Notes under the pieces: model-generated
What the model was told of the DNA's origin: nothing
Seen by the model: only the letters and a program-made list of their open reading frames with translations
Database searches by the model: none
In this document: positions 8,747 through 18,677 of the stretch, one piece after another
How positions within the stretch are numbered: position 1 is the first letter of the stretch
Layout of the letters: each line of letters begins with the position of its first letter
Position numbers and translations under genes: made by a program
NCBI RefSeq assembly: GCF_947495325.1
Contig: NZ_CANLYK010000003.1
Span: 62,001 to 126,000 of the forward strand
DNA length: 64,000 bases
Direction of reading: 5' to 3'
Source: an uncultured Allomuricauda sp.
GTDB lineage: Bacteria; Bacteroidota; Bacteroidia; Flavobacteriales; Flavobacteriaceae

Positions 8747-11005
8747 TTATTTTTTTAGTTGGCCAAAATAGTATGGCCCTGTCCAATTATATATGTTATT
8801 TTCAATTTCCAATTCGTGCTTCTGTTCTTTTAAAGTATTTACGTTTGATACAATAAGTAATTTTGTATTTCCTTTCTCACTTTCGATTTCCACAGCTGTA
8901 AAATCCATAGTATCAATTACAACCTGAAGCGCTGCAACACTGCTAGAGGCATTTACGGCAAACTCCGAAACCGGACTATATGACCCATGGGACTCGATAA
9001 TGGATACAAAAACAGTATTTGATATGTCCTTTCTTCTCACAATCAAGGCAGGATCCCTTCTTAAATTAAAGCTGGGGTCATTTGCCCCAATTCTGGCGAA
9101 TAGTAATTCATCCTGAAGATTTGCGGCTACGGTTAGACTATAAAACTTTTGATTGTTGAGCCAGGACAACTTTGTGTTCTTTGATTTTGGTTGCCCCTTT
9201 CCTTCCAGCCATAAATGTTGATATCCATTTGCTGCCCCTATTTGACCCAAGGTTTTGGGTGCCTCGTAATCAAAGTTCACTTCCATAACCTGTCCCAGAA
9301 AATAAAAGGGAAGGTCATATTGATTACTGGTTTCGGAACTCACCTTCAATATATCCAATATATAAGGTTTCTCATAGTCGCTATCCGTGATTAAGGCAAA
9401 TGTTCTGTGCAGTTCAGTCCCTGGATAAGCATTCTTTTCCTTTGCGCTAATAAGTTGTAGATTTTTATCTGAGGCATCAAAAAAATGTAAAACTGAATGG
9501 TTCTTACTTCCTATTTCATACTTTCCTTGAAAATGTGAGGTCTCATTTTGAACCAAAGTATTATGGGCTATTGTCTGCTTTGCCCAAGTGGTATTCTCCT
9601 TTAGATAATTTCCACCACCTTTCTGTTCAATATTGACAAATCTGGCCAATCCATAATCTTGAAGGACTTCATCTCCTTTTTCAAATACAGAAAATGAGAG
9701 TTTGTCATAGTGACCATGGCTCAATCCCTGTGCAGCATATTTAAAGACCAACTCCATATCATTTTTTCTCAAAATACCTATTCCACCTTCTGTCCCATCA
9801 GAACCATCCAATAAATTGACTGTTTTTTTGAGAAATGGCTCTGACTTGCCTTCTTTTATTCCTATAGCGATGGACAAGCCTGCATCATTCAATACTACTC
9901 TATCTTGCTTTTCTGCAATACTCAATAATTGAGCATTTTCACCTCCAAAATGATATGCAATATCAACCGCCGTGACCAATTCCCTAGAATAATAGGACAT
10001 TCCTTTTTGGCCATCATTTATTGGAAAGAATTCACCATTGGCATCAGTAAGGTTGAGTAAGGTCTCTACACTCTTTAATAAAACCCCATCATTATATTCA
10101 AATATTTTCAATTCTGGCTTAGCATTGTGCAATGCCTGTCCAAAAATTAAAAAGGGATACATAGCGTAGCGTTGATAATAAGGCCCCTCTGTATAGTATC
10201 CATCAGGAGAGAATGGTTCATCCAAATTGCCAAAAAAACCAATCTTCTGATCCTTAGTCTTAATAAAGCCCCCATCATTGTCTTTCATGTCCTCTGAAAG
10301 GTTATCCACTTTTAAACCATATAAGGCGCGGTTCAACAATTGGTCATCATCCATCACCAAGGCAATCATACCTACTGCCACATTGCCCCAAGTACTATGA
10401 TTATGAACACGATTAAAAAACTGTGGATTGCCTTTTGAAATGAAATCTGCAAAAGGTTTGAACAAGTCTTTTTCCAATTTCTTTCGCTCATTTTTTGAGA
10501 GCCAATCATAGATGCAATCGTAAGCTTGACTTGTGTACACCAACCAATTGGAATCATTCAAGCACTGCCAAAACAATTTGCCCCGCGCATAAGACCGCTC
10601 TTTTGGGTGCACTGGAAGTGTGGGGTACATTTCTGCATAGGACATCAACACATCCCTAACATAGACTGCATACTTTTCGTCATCCAATATTTGAAAGAGC
10701 ACTCCCGCTTTTTGAAGTATTAAAAAGTTTTTTTTATGCCGTTCATGCGTATACCCTCCAGAATAATCCTTGGGAATGGGCATATGAATCCCAGTCGCAA
10801 TTTCGGCATCAACTTCATCTTTTATTTTAGACAATGATGCATCAAACAAAGGAACAGTCCCTAGTTTGGATCTAATAGCTTCAACTCCTTGTTTTGTAAG
10901 TATTAATTTGGGATGTTCCTGCGCCTGAATCAGGGTGTGAAAACAAAAAACAAAAAGCAAACAGAAAAAATGATAGGTCTTTCGATTCATAATTAGCGCA
11001 TCCAT
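8747..11005 (-). CDS. Oligo-alginate lyase, PL17 family (heparinase II/III-like)
   Basis: Signal peptide; RVHNHSTWGNVAVGM and HGHYDKLSFSVFEKGDEVLQDYG motifs of the alginate-lyase plus heparinase II/III architecture. Confidence 0.9.
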   Translation of the reverse strand: MDALIMNRKTYHFFCLLFVFCFHTLIQAQEHPKLILTKQGVEAIRSKLGTVPLFDASLSKIKDEVDAEIATGIHMPIPKDYSGGYTHERHKKNFLILQKAGVLFQILDDEKYAVYVRDVLMSYAEMYPTLPVHPKERSYARGKLFWQCLNDSNWLVYTSQAYDCIYDWLSKNERKKLEKDLFKPFADFISKGNPQFFNRVHNHSTWGNVAVGMIALVMDDDQLLNRALYGLKVDNLSEDMKDNDGGFIKTKDQKIGFFGNLDEPFSPDGYYTEGPYYQRYAMYPFLIFGQALHNAKPELKIFEYNDGVLLKSVETLLNLTDANGEFFPINDGQKGMSYYSRELVTAVDIAYHFGGENAQLLSIAEKQDRVVLNDAGLSIAIGIKEGKSEPFLKKTVNLLDGSDGTEGGIGILRKNDMELVFKYAAQGLSHGHYDKLSFSVFEKGDEVLQDYGLARFVNIEQKGGGNYLKENTTWAKQTIAHNTLVQNETSHFQGKYEIGSKNHSVLHFFDASDKNLQLISAKEKNAYPGTELHRTFALITDSDYEKPYILDILKVSSETSNQYDLPFYFLGQVMEVNFDYEAPKTLGQIGAANGYQHLWLEGKGQPKSKNTKLSWLNNQKFYSLTVAANLQDELLFARIGANDPSFNLRRDPALIVRRKDISNTVFVSIIESHGSYSPVSEFAVNASSSVAALQVVIDTMDFTAVEIESEKGNTKLLIVSNVNTLKEQKHELEIENNIYNWTGPYYFGQLKK

Positions 11006-13339
11006 TTAATTAGAGATCACCCCTAAGTTACTCCCATCTGTTGCCTTACCTATCAAAGCTGAATTCGATTTTAAGGTATAGCTGGCCTCAGAATCAAATG
11101 CCGGAGGTAAAGACCAGGAATTCCTGACCGTGTACTTTTCATCTCCTGTTACATTGATACTGGCGCCATTAAAGAAATTGTTGTTCAATATATTGACAAT
11201 GGGTTCCCCCACAACCAAATGCATTCCAACACCTTTACTCACATTGAAAATATTATTTTTTATATCGATTACCTGAACCCCATAAAGTGAAACAGATGCA
11301 TTGTACTTGTTTCTTTTGTCATGCCCAACATTATCGAATACACAATGATCCATTTCCAAAAATGGTCCAAAAGTACTTTCATCCTTTCCTCCTCTATGTA
11401 ATCGTAAAGCAGCTCCCCCCACATCTGAAAAAATATTGTTCTTCATAATAACATATTCTGCATTATAAATTCCTATATCATCAGTTTCCTTGTCCAAGGC
11501 GATTACATTTCCAGAAATCATTTTGAATTTTGAGTTTTTGATACTGATGGTGTCCGCAAAAGTGTTTTTGTAGACCCGAATCGCATCATAGGAGTGGTTC
11601 ACATCCAAATTAGTAAACTCACAATCCTCTATGAACAATTTGTAATTTTTGTTCATAGAGTACTTGCTTGTTGTAATCACAGAATTACCTGTTCTATCCG
11701 GAGATTCTGCACCATCAAAAATAAGATCTTCTAATGATAGGCTACCTCCATTGCTAATTTCAAACAGTGATTTCTTTTCAAAAAGGATAGTGGGTTTTTC
11801 GGTGTTTTTGGATTTTATAGTTAATGGATGACCAACCGCTAGGGTTTTGGTCTGAGTGTATGTTCCGTTTTCCAATTCCAAGATATCTCCTGGTTTTGAG
11901 TTTTTTGCCGCATCGAACAAGGTATTCAAGCCTGGGGATACTACTATGGTTTTTCCGGATGATAGTTCCACATCAATATCGTCCTTTGGATACCAACTTA
12001 CTCCTGTATTTTCTTTTGTTGCCAACTTATCGCTCAGTACCGCTCCTTGATTACCTTCCAAATTTTGAGGGATGGGCAATCCGTATTCATTTTTGGCAAA
12101 TTCAATGGTTTTGGACGAAAAACCACTTTCCGTAATTGGGTTAATATTTGAACTTAAAAGATTATCCTTAAAATTGATACCACTTATATCATCATATACC
12201 GTAAAAACATCATTTTTGTCCTGATTGTAAAAAATATTGTTGGTCATAGATGAGTTGATGGGAACAGCACTTCTTTCGGAATCGCTTCCTGCACATAATT
12301 GAATATGGTCACAATCTATAAATGTATTGTTGTGGATTTCGGCATCCTCAACCTGAAAATACCTGTTTAATGGCGAATTTGGCACACCGTTCATCACCAC
12401 AAAAGCCCCACGGAAACGATATCCCTTCAAACCAATTCCGTAGTTATTCCTAACTGTTTGATGGCCGTTAATAACCCGAATGCCTCCTGTACTGGGTTTA
12501 TTGTTACCTATAAAAACATTGCCTTCAACCAAGGTTTCATTTCCATGTCTCATAGTCAATGTTCCCGTACATTCATAGAAAACATTGTTTCGATATACAT
12601 TATTATACGATTTATTGGAAATAATCTCGTGCTCTCCGTTACATCGGTCAAAGTAATTAGATTCTACGACAGTCATGGAATTCACCAACGAATAGTGACT
12701 TGTTCCTATCCGAAGTGTTTCGCCCCCATTTGAACCCAAATTGGGCCTATGTCCAAAATAATTATAATCTATTCTATTGTTGTTCTCCTCACTTTCCTTG
12801 GTATTTAACCTAACAATCATGGTTACCCCCCTATTGCCCTTGCCTACCAAATGGTTATGGTCCACACGATTATTATTCCCGTAAATGGCTACCCAAGTGT
12901 CAGGTTCATGACGTTCGGGATTATTGTAGCGATCAATTACACATTCAGTAACCCTACTATGGTTTGCCAATGTATTCTTATCTTTTTTAAAGGAAATTAC
13001 TTCTGTGGTAGGTGTAAAACCATTTTTAAAAACCAATCCCTCGACAACCAAATAACTTCCAGCCAATCTTAAATTAGAATTTCCTTGCAATGTCACTTTA
13101 CCTTTTTCCTCAACAGTAAGTGTAATGGGATTATCCTCAGTACCATTTCCTTCAAATAGAAGCTCTGCATTTTCCCATACACCATTTGCCAGCTTAATTA
13201 CATCTCCAGGTTGCGCATTAGAAACTGCCTCGTTAAATTCATCAACGGAATTAATTAGTCTCGAAGATGTATTGGACTGATTGCAAGACGCTAATAGAAT
13301 GAAAAAAAGGCATAAAAAAAGCTTCCTTGAAATGTTCAT
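11006..13339 (-). CDS. Alginate lyase, PL6 family (chondroitinase-B-like beta-helix)
   Basis: Lipoprotein signal; NGGETLRIGTSHYS, ISNKSYNNVYRNN and LTMRHGN motifs; second beta-helix-like C-terminal half. Confidence 0.92.
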   Translation of the reverse strand: MNISRKLFLCLFFILLASCNQSNTSSRLINSVDEFNEAVSNAQPGDVIKLANGVWENAELLFEGNGTEDNPITLTVEEKGKVTLQGNSNLRLAGSYLVVEGLVFKNGFTPTTEVISFKKDKNTLANHSRVTECVIDRYNNPERHEPDTWVAIYGNNNRVDHNHLVGKGNRGVTMIVRLNTKESEENNNRIDYNYFGHRPNLGSNGGETLRIGTSHYSLVNSMTVVESNYFDRCNGEHEIISNKSYNNVYRNNVFYECTGTLTMRHGNETLVEGNVFIGNNKPSTGGIRVINGHQTVRNNYGIGLKGYRFRGAFVVMNGVPNSPLNRYFQVEDAEIHNNTFIDCDHIQLCAGSDSERSAVPINSSMTNNIFYNQDKNDVFTVYDDISGINFKDNLLSSNINPITESGFSSKTIEFAKNEYGLPIPQNLEGNQGAVLSDKLATKENTGVSWYPKDDIDVELSSGKTIVVSPGLNTLFDAAKNSKPGDILELENGTYTQTKTLAVGHPLTIKSKNTEKPTILFEKKSLFEISNGGSLSLEDLIFDGAESPDRTGNSVITTSKYSMNKNYKLFIEDCEFTNLDVNHSYDAIRVYKNTFADTISIKNSKFKMISGNVIALDKETDDIGIYNAEYVIMKNNIFSDVGGAALRLHRGGKDESTFGPFLEMDHCVFDNVGHDKRNKYNASVSLYGVQVIDIKNNIFNVSKGVGMHLVVGEPIVNILNNNFFNGASINVTGDEKYTVRNSWSLPPAFDSEASYTLKSNSALIGKATDGSNLGVISN

Positions 13340-13346
13340 TTAAAAA

Positions 13347-13401
13347 TTGGTTTACCAAATTGGTTTACCAAATATATGTATATTTACGACATTCACAAAA
13401 A
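13347..13401 (-). promoter_or_regulatory. Tandem operator-like motif and promoter upstream of the PL6 operon
   Basis: TTGGTTTACCAA at 13347-13358 and 13360-13371, then ATATATGTA; minus strand -7 box TATATTTG (13369-13376) and -33-like TTTTTG (13396-13401) separated by 19 nt. Confidence 0.78.
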
Positions 13402-13437
13402 TATCACTGACAAACGACCAAAATAACATATATCGGC

Positions 13438-14157
13438 ATGAAAAATTACCAAGAATCCATTATTGAAAAATTAACCCAGGTAAGCACAGCTACCATCGCA
13501 ACATGTCTGTTTAAAAAAGGGTTAAAAAATCAGTTTATACAAAAAGTCCGTCCATTAAAATCCCGAAACAAAACCATGGTAGGACTCGCCTATACCTTGC
13601 GTTATATTCCGGCCCGTGAGGATTTGAATCCGATTGAAGTTTTTAGAGATCCCAAACACCTGCAAAGAGTTGCCGTGGAGGAATGTCCGGAAAACCATGT
13701 AATGGTCATTGATAGTAGGAAGAATTCGAGAGCGGCATCTGCAGGCTCCATTTTAGTGACCCGACTTATGAAAAGGGGTGCGGCAGGTATTGTAACCGAT
13801 GGTGGTTTTAGGGATTCAGCAGAAATTGCAGAACTCGATTTTGCATCCTATCATGTTACACCATCCGCTCCCACTAATTTAACACTTCACCAAGCCATTT
13901 CCATTAACGAACCCATTGGTTGTGGTGATGTTGCTGTTTTTCCTGGAGATTATATTGTAGGAGACAATGATGGGGTAATGGTAATTCCTCAAAACATTGC
14001 AGAAGTTGTTGCCAATGAATGCCTTCAAATGACATTGTACGAGGAATTTGTGATGGAAAAAGTTGAAAATGGAACCGCAATCATTGGATTATATCCGTTA
14101 ACCAACGATACATTCAAAACTGAGTTTGAAGCCTGGAAAATTTCAAAGAAAAACTGA
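13438..14157 (+). CDS. RraA-family protein (HMG/CHA-aldolase-like)
   Basis: GAAGIVTDGGFRDSAEIAEL and GDYIVGDNDGVMVIP motifs; retains the Arg-Asp pair associated with RraA-like aldolases. Confidence 0.8.
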   Translation: MKNYQESIIEKLTQVSTATIATCLFKKGLKNQFIQKVRPLKSRNKTMVGLAYTLRYIPAREDLNPIEVFRDPKHLQRVAVEECPENHVMVIDSRKNSRAASAGSILVTRLMKRGAAGIVTDGGFRDSAEIAELDFASYHVTPSAPTNLTLHQAISINEPIGCGDVAVFPGDYIVGDNDGVMVIPQNIAEVVANECLQMTLYEEFVMEKVENGTAIIGLYPLTNDTFKTEFEAWKISKKN

Positions 14158-14159
14158 TT

Positions 14160-16439
14160 TTATTTTTTTGGATTCGGACTCAGTTCCAACTCTAAAACGC
14201 CTCCCTTTACAATCTCATCATGGGTTATCCAATACCGTTTCAATGGCTCTCCATTAAGTTTAATTGATTTTATGTAGCTATTTTCTTTGGAATTATTCTT
14301 GGTAATTATGGTGAATTTTTTTCCAGAATAGTACTTAGAATCCAGACCTATTTCTACCTGATCAAATACTGGGCTTGTAATCTGATATTTATTATCCCCT
14401 ATTGAGGCTGGATAAATTCCCATCATAGAATATACCAACCAAGCAGACATGGTCCCCGTATCATCATTCCCAGGAAGTCCATCAGGCTTGTTCTGAAAAT
14501 ACTTGGTCACTAATTCCTCTACTGTTTTTTGGGTGCGCCATTCTTCACCGGCGACATAGTTAAACCAATACGGATATGCAATATCGGGTTCATTGGCCAT
14601 ATCAAATTGATTGTCGTCAAACACTTTTTGTAATTGGATTGTGAAGTTTTTATTACCTCCCATCAATTTTTTAAGCCCTTTTATATCATGGGGCACCATA
14701 AAGGCATATTGCCAAGCGTTACCCTCTATATAACCCACATTTTTTTCAAAATTGGCCCCTGCCAATGGATCAAAAGGTCCATAAAAAGTTCCATCAGAAT
14801 TTCGGGGTCTTAGTAGATTATACTCCTTATCAAATAGTTTTTTATAAGATAATGAACGTTTTCCATAGGTTTTATAATCTTCTGTTTTTCCCAATGCTTT
14901 TGCCAAGACGGCAATGGAATAATCAGCTGCATTGTATTCCTGTGTTGTTGAGACCGAGCCCACATCCTCAGTGGTCAAATATCCTTTTTCCAAATAATTT
15001 TTGAGCCCGGGACGTAATGGATTACCCTCAATTTGATTTGCACTTTTCAACATGGCCGAATATGCTTTTTGAACATCAAAATCCTGAATACCTTTTAAAT
15101 AGGTGTCAACAATGACAATGCTTGCGGGATCACCAACCATGGTAAATGTTTCTGTTGAATTTAGTTCCCACTTGGGCAACCATCCATTTTCATCGTACAT
15201 AGCCAACATACTTTTTACCATATTTGATTGTTGTCTGGGATATACCAAGGACATGAATTGATGTAAGTTCCTATAGGTATCCCATAGTGAAAACACCGTA
15301 TATCTAGTTCCAGTAGTATTCCCTATTTTCCCTGTATTTATTTCAGGGTAATCACCATTAAAATCGTTCAAGGTATTGGGGTGAATCAATGTGTGGTACA
15401 GTCCCGTATAAAAGTTAATCTTATCCTCTTCCGAACCACCTTCCACTTTTACTTTTGATAGTATTTGATTCCATTCCCCAAGGGTTTCTTCATAAACGGT
15501 TTCAAATGATTCATTGGATGTTTCTTCCTCTAGATTTTCCCTTGCATTTTCGATACTGACGTAGGATACGCCAATTTTTACTTCAACAGTTTCCTGTTTA
15601 CTGAAAGTATACTTGAAATACGTTCCGATGCTATCGCCAACAATCATTCTTGTAGCATTGTCCATCATTCGTGTTTTTCCATTGTAAGTCATCCATTGAG
15701 CTTCTTCCCCTTCGTACTTTCTGGGTTTCTTCCAAACTCCAAAACTGTCCGCAGGCTTTGAAAATTTAGCCACAAAATATACTGGATATGCCGACTCTGG
15801 ATTGTTGTAACAAAATGCACCTACAGTTCGCATACCTTCAATTTCTGAAGATGATACGACTTTGACCATGGCGCCTTCTTCATTGGTAAGGCCCAATCCC
15901 AAATTCAAAAGAATATTGGATTCCCCAGCAGGAAACGTAAACCTGTTCACCCCAACACGTTTTGAGGTCGTGAATTCGGTTTTAATATTGTATTTATCCA
16001 ATGTATTGCTGTAATAGCCTGCTTTTGCCACCTCATTAGAGTAGGTCGAGCCATACTTTAAATGGTTAGTTTGTACATCACCAGTAGTTGGCATGACCAA
16101 AATTACGCCTAGGTCAGGACAGCCTACGCCACTAAGGTTTACTTGACTAAATCCTGTTAAAAAGGTATTTTCATAAACATATGGATTGGAAAGCCATCTA
16201 CTATCTTTTTCTAAAACATTTTGCTTGCCAGCCACATTAAAAGGTGCTATACTTACCATACCCCTTGGCGCTACCGGCCCTGGGTATGTTGCACCAAAAT
16301 TGGATGTACCAATAAAAGGGTTTACGTAATCTGAAACTTCTTGCCCCCTTAATCCTGTACTACAAAATAGCAAACAGATAATAGTTCCTGTTTTTACTCC
16401 TGATATTGATTTTAAGGTTTTAAGTATACTTTTTGACAT
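14160..16439 (-). CDS. GH92 alpha-mannosidase
   Basis: Signal peptide; DYVNPFIGTSNFGATYPGPVAPRGMVSIAP and GNDDTGTMSAWLVYSMMGIYP. Confidence 0.93.
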   Translation of the reverse strand: MSKSILKTLKSISGVKTGTIICLLFCSTGLRGQEVSDYVNPFIGTSNFGATYPGPVAPRGMVSIAPFNVAGKQNVLEKDSRWLSNPYVYENTFLTGFSQVNLSGVGCPDLGVILVMPTTGDVQTNHLKYGSTYSNEVAKAGYYSNTLDKYNIKTEFTTSKRVGVNRFTFPAGESNILLNLGLGLTNEEGAMVKVVSSSEIEGMRTVGAFCYNNPESAYPVYFVAKFSKPADSFGVWKKPRKYEGEEAQWMTYNGKTRMMDNATRMIVGDSIGTYFKYTFSKQETVEVKIGVSYVSIENARENLEEETSNESFETVYEETLGEWNQILSKVKVEGGSEEDKINFYTGLYHTLIHPNTLNDFNGDYPEINTGKIGNTTGTRYTVFSLWDTYRNLHQFMSLVYPRQQSNMVKSMLAMYDENGWLPKWELNSTETFTMVGDPASIVIVDTYLKGIQDFDVQKAYSAMLKSANQIEGNPLRPGLKNYLEKGYLTTEDVGSVSTTQEYNAADYSIAVLAKALGKTEDYKTYGKRSLSYKKLFDKEYNLLRPRNSDGTFYGPFDPLAGANFEKNVGYIEGNAWQYAFMVPHDIKGLKKLMGGNKNFTIQLQKVFDDNQFDMANEPDIAYPYWFNYVAGEEWRTQKTVEELVTKYFQNKPDGLPGNDDTGTMSAWLVYSMMGIYPASIGDNKYQITSPVFDQVEIGLDSKYYSGKKFTIITKNNSKENSYIKSIKLNGEPLKRYWITHDEIVKGGVLELELSPNPKK

Positions 16440-16459
16440 AAATTTGCCGTATTAAACTA

Positions 16460-17596
16460 CTATTCTTTTGATGTTTTTATGACCTCGAACTGCTCATCGG
16501 TAAGGGTATAATCATCGAAGAATGCAACTCCGGAAGCTCCGTTGTCTTTTGCGTATTGTATTGCCAATTTTAGGTCCTCAGGACTGAGTTTAGGAGTATA
16601 TAATCCTGTGTGTAAATCAGTTGGTCTTCCTTCCAAATCTTCTACCCCTTGCGCTGTTGCGTAGCCTATCCAGTCCAATTCCTCATTGTAAAAATTATAA
16701 TAAATCATTGGCAATACAATATCAATATTCCATTTATCCCAACGTTGACGTACCATATGATCAGCCATTTCAGGATATGGAAAAACAGCTGCACTTAGTT
16801 TTTTATCGTATTTATGAACTAGGTTATAGGCTTCATTTACCAGGGATTTTATCTCGTTCAAGCGAAAATTCTTCCACTCAATGTCTATGGCCGGATTTTC
16901 CATTTTTCTCGGGTCTTTATGATGAAGTGCCATAAATTTCTCCACACTGGCATCGGAATAATCGAAATCAAAATCCGGTAGTTCCTCCTCTTGTTTTAAA
17001 TTATACTTTGGAAGCAGGCCGATAGGCAAATAGACATCTGGATAGCGTATGTAATCCAGATGCACACTAGCAATGCCCTCAACCTTGGCAAGACCTTCAA
17101 CCAAGCTTAAAATGTGTTTTCTTGCATCGGGATGACTGGGTGAAAGCCATTGGTAATAATTTACATACGGACGTTCATCAAAACAAGACTTCCCACTCCT
17201 ACTGACCATATACCAATCTGGATGTTGCAAAGCAATGGAATCCCCGGGCCGGTTGGTGGTAAACATCCAAGCATGTACTTCCAGACCCTCCTCAGTTGCC
17301 AAAGGTGCTACCCGTGCCAACAATTTTGGATTGGCACCAGAATTTATAAGCACGGCGTCAATACCATATCCCTTCAATTTTTTGAAATGGGCCGTATACG
17401 CCGAATCCGACTTTTTATGCCCCACCGTAATCCAGTTCCAATACTTAAATTTTGGTTCTTTTATGGTTACATCTTCCACCCCAGTAGTTTCCTTTGACTT
17501 TTCCTGAGTGTTGCAAGACATCAAGCCTAGCAAAAAACAACAAACACCTATTCGCATAATTTTCATATCCAACTTATTTTGATATAAACTTTCCAT
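16460..17596 (-). CDS. GHL10-like (family-10-like glycosyl hydrolase) lipoprotein, specificity unknown
   Basis: Lipobox LLGLMSC; TIM-barrel-like motifs VHLDYIRYPDVY and IDIVLPMIYYNFY. Confidence 0.7.
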   Translation of the reverse strand: MESLYQNKLDMKIMRIGVCCFLLGLMSCNTQEKSKETTGVEDVTIKEPKFKYWNWITVGHKKSDSAYTAHFKKLKGYGIDAVLINSGANPKLLARVAPLATEEGLEVHAWMFTTNRPGDSIALQHPDWYMVSRSGKSCFDERPYVNYYQWLSPSHPDARKHILSLVEGLAKVEGIASVHLDYIRYPDVYLPIGLLPKYNLKQEEELPDFDFDYSDASVEKFMALHHKDPRKMENPAIDIEWKNFRLNEIKSLVNEAYNLVHKYDKKLSAAVFPYPEMADHMVRQRWDKWNIDIVLPMIYYNFYNEELDWIGYATAQGVEDLEGRPTDLHTGLYTPKLSPEDLKLAIQYAKDNGASGVAFFDDYTLTDEQFEVIKTSKE

Positions 17597-18644
17597 CTTC
17601 TTTTACTATCAATATTTTATCCGTGAACGGACTTTTAATGCTAAGGTTCCAACCCGTACTGTGGTTTTCCAATATGGGTTCTAAAACCTTACTTTCTACC
17701 TCTATTTCTGTAGCCATCAAACTGTCTATTGAAGTAAAATAGGCTTCATGTTCTTTGAAATGTGCATTTTGAACACGGTACATCTTATACAGTTCCCATT
17801 TTATTTTTTCATCTTGGGGAATACTGAAATTATCTGGTTGCCCTACTTCATTTGATGAAAAATATACATAACCCCATTTTTCCGGTTCATGCATATTGAC
17901 AACCCCCATGGGAGACCATACCCAATTGTATTCATGTAATGGCTTTCCCCGTGCATCCTGCTTTCTTTCATAATTACCATCAGAAATTTGAAAATCCCAA
18001 TTCACCCTGGAAAAATTGACTCTCCAGAATTTATCCGTTGGCACATTCTTGTCAAAATACCCTTTTTTATAAACCGCCCACGGAATTGCCATTTCCAAAA
18101 CCCAACCCGTATCTGTATCATTTGGATTGTTCAGTGTTCCATTTACTTTAACCGCAGACTTTAATCCGGTAGCATTCCAATCATTTAAAACCACATTCTC
18201 ATTCCGGTATGGTTTTGTCACAAACAAGTCCCAAACAGTGTTTAGGGCATTTACCTCCAGCTCATAATAATTGTGCGTATCACCATCGGGATCTATAAAC
18301 ACTTCAAAATCATTGTTGTGGAAAATAATAGTATCCCTTTTTTTAAGACTTGCCCAAACGTGGGGTTCTTCCAATTTGGCCAACATATAGAAATAGGTGT
18401 TGTCCCAAAGCATCTTCACCTGTGTTTTGTACTTCGGTTGCTTTACACCTTCTATATCGATAAAAGCTTCTGACCATTCTGATTTACTCCAAGAACTATC
18501 TGAACCATCACCATCAATTTTTATTCTTTCAAGTGTTTTATAGGCTATATAACTTTTGGGCGTTGGTTCCTTTTTTGACTGGGCACAGCCAAACATTGAA
18601 AACCCGGCACACAACAAAATCAAAAACTCAAATTTTAAATTCAT
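17574..18644 (-). CDS. CBM9-like carbohydrate-binding lipoprotein
   Basis: Lipobox SMFGC; NNDFEVFIDPDGDTHNYYELEVNALNTVWDL motif typical of CBM9-like/DOMON domains. Confidence 0.78.
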   Translation of the reverse strand: MNLKFEFLILLCAGFSMFGCAQSKKEPTPKSYIAYKTLERIKIDGDGSDSSWSKSEWSEAFIDIEGVKQPKYKTQVKMLWDNTYFYMLAKLEEPHVWASLKKRDTIIFHNNDFEVFIDPDGDTHNYYELEVNALNTVWDLFVTKPYRNENVVLNDWNATGLKSAVKVNGTLNNPNDTDTGWVLEMAIPWAVYKKGYFDKNVPTDKFWRVNFSRVNWDFQISDGNYERKQDARGKPLHEYNWVWSPMGVVNMHEPEKWGYVYFSSNEVGQPDNFSIPQDEKIKWELYKMYRVQNAHFKEHEAYFTSIDSLMATEIEVESKVLEPILENHSTGWNLSIKSPFTDKILIVKEDGKFISK

Positions 18645-18677
18645 AGACTCCCTATTATCCTCTCACATTCAAAATAT

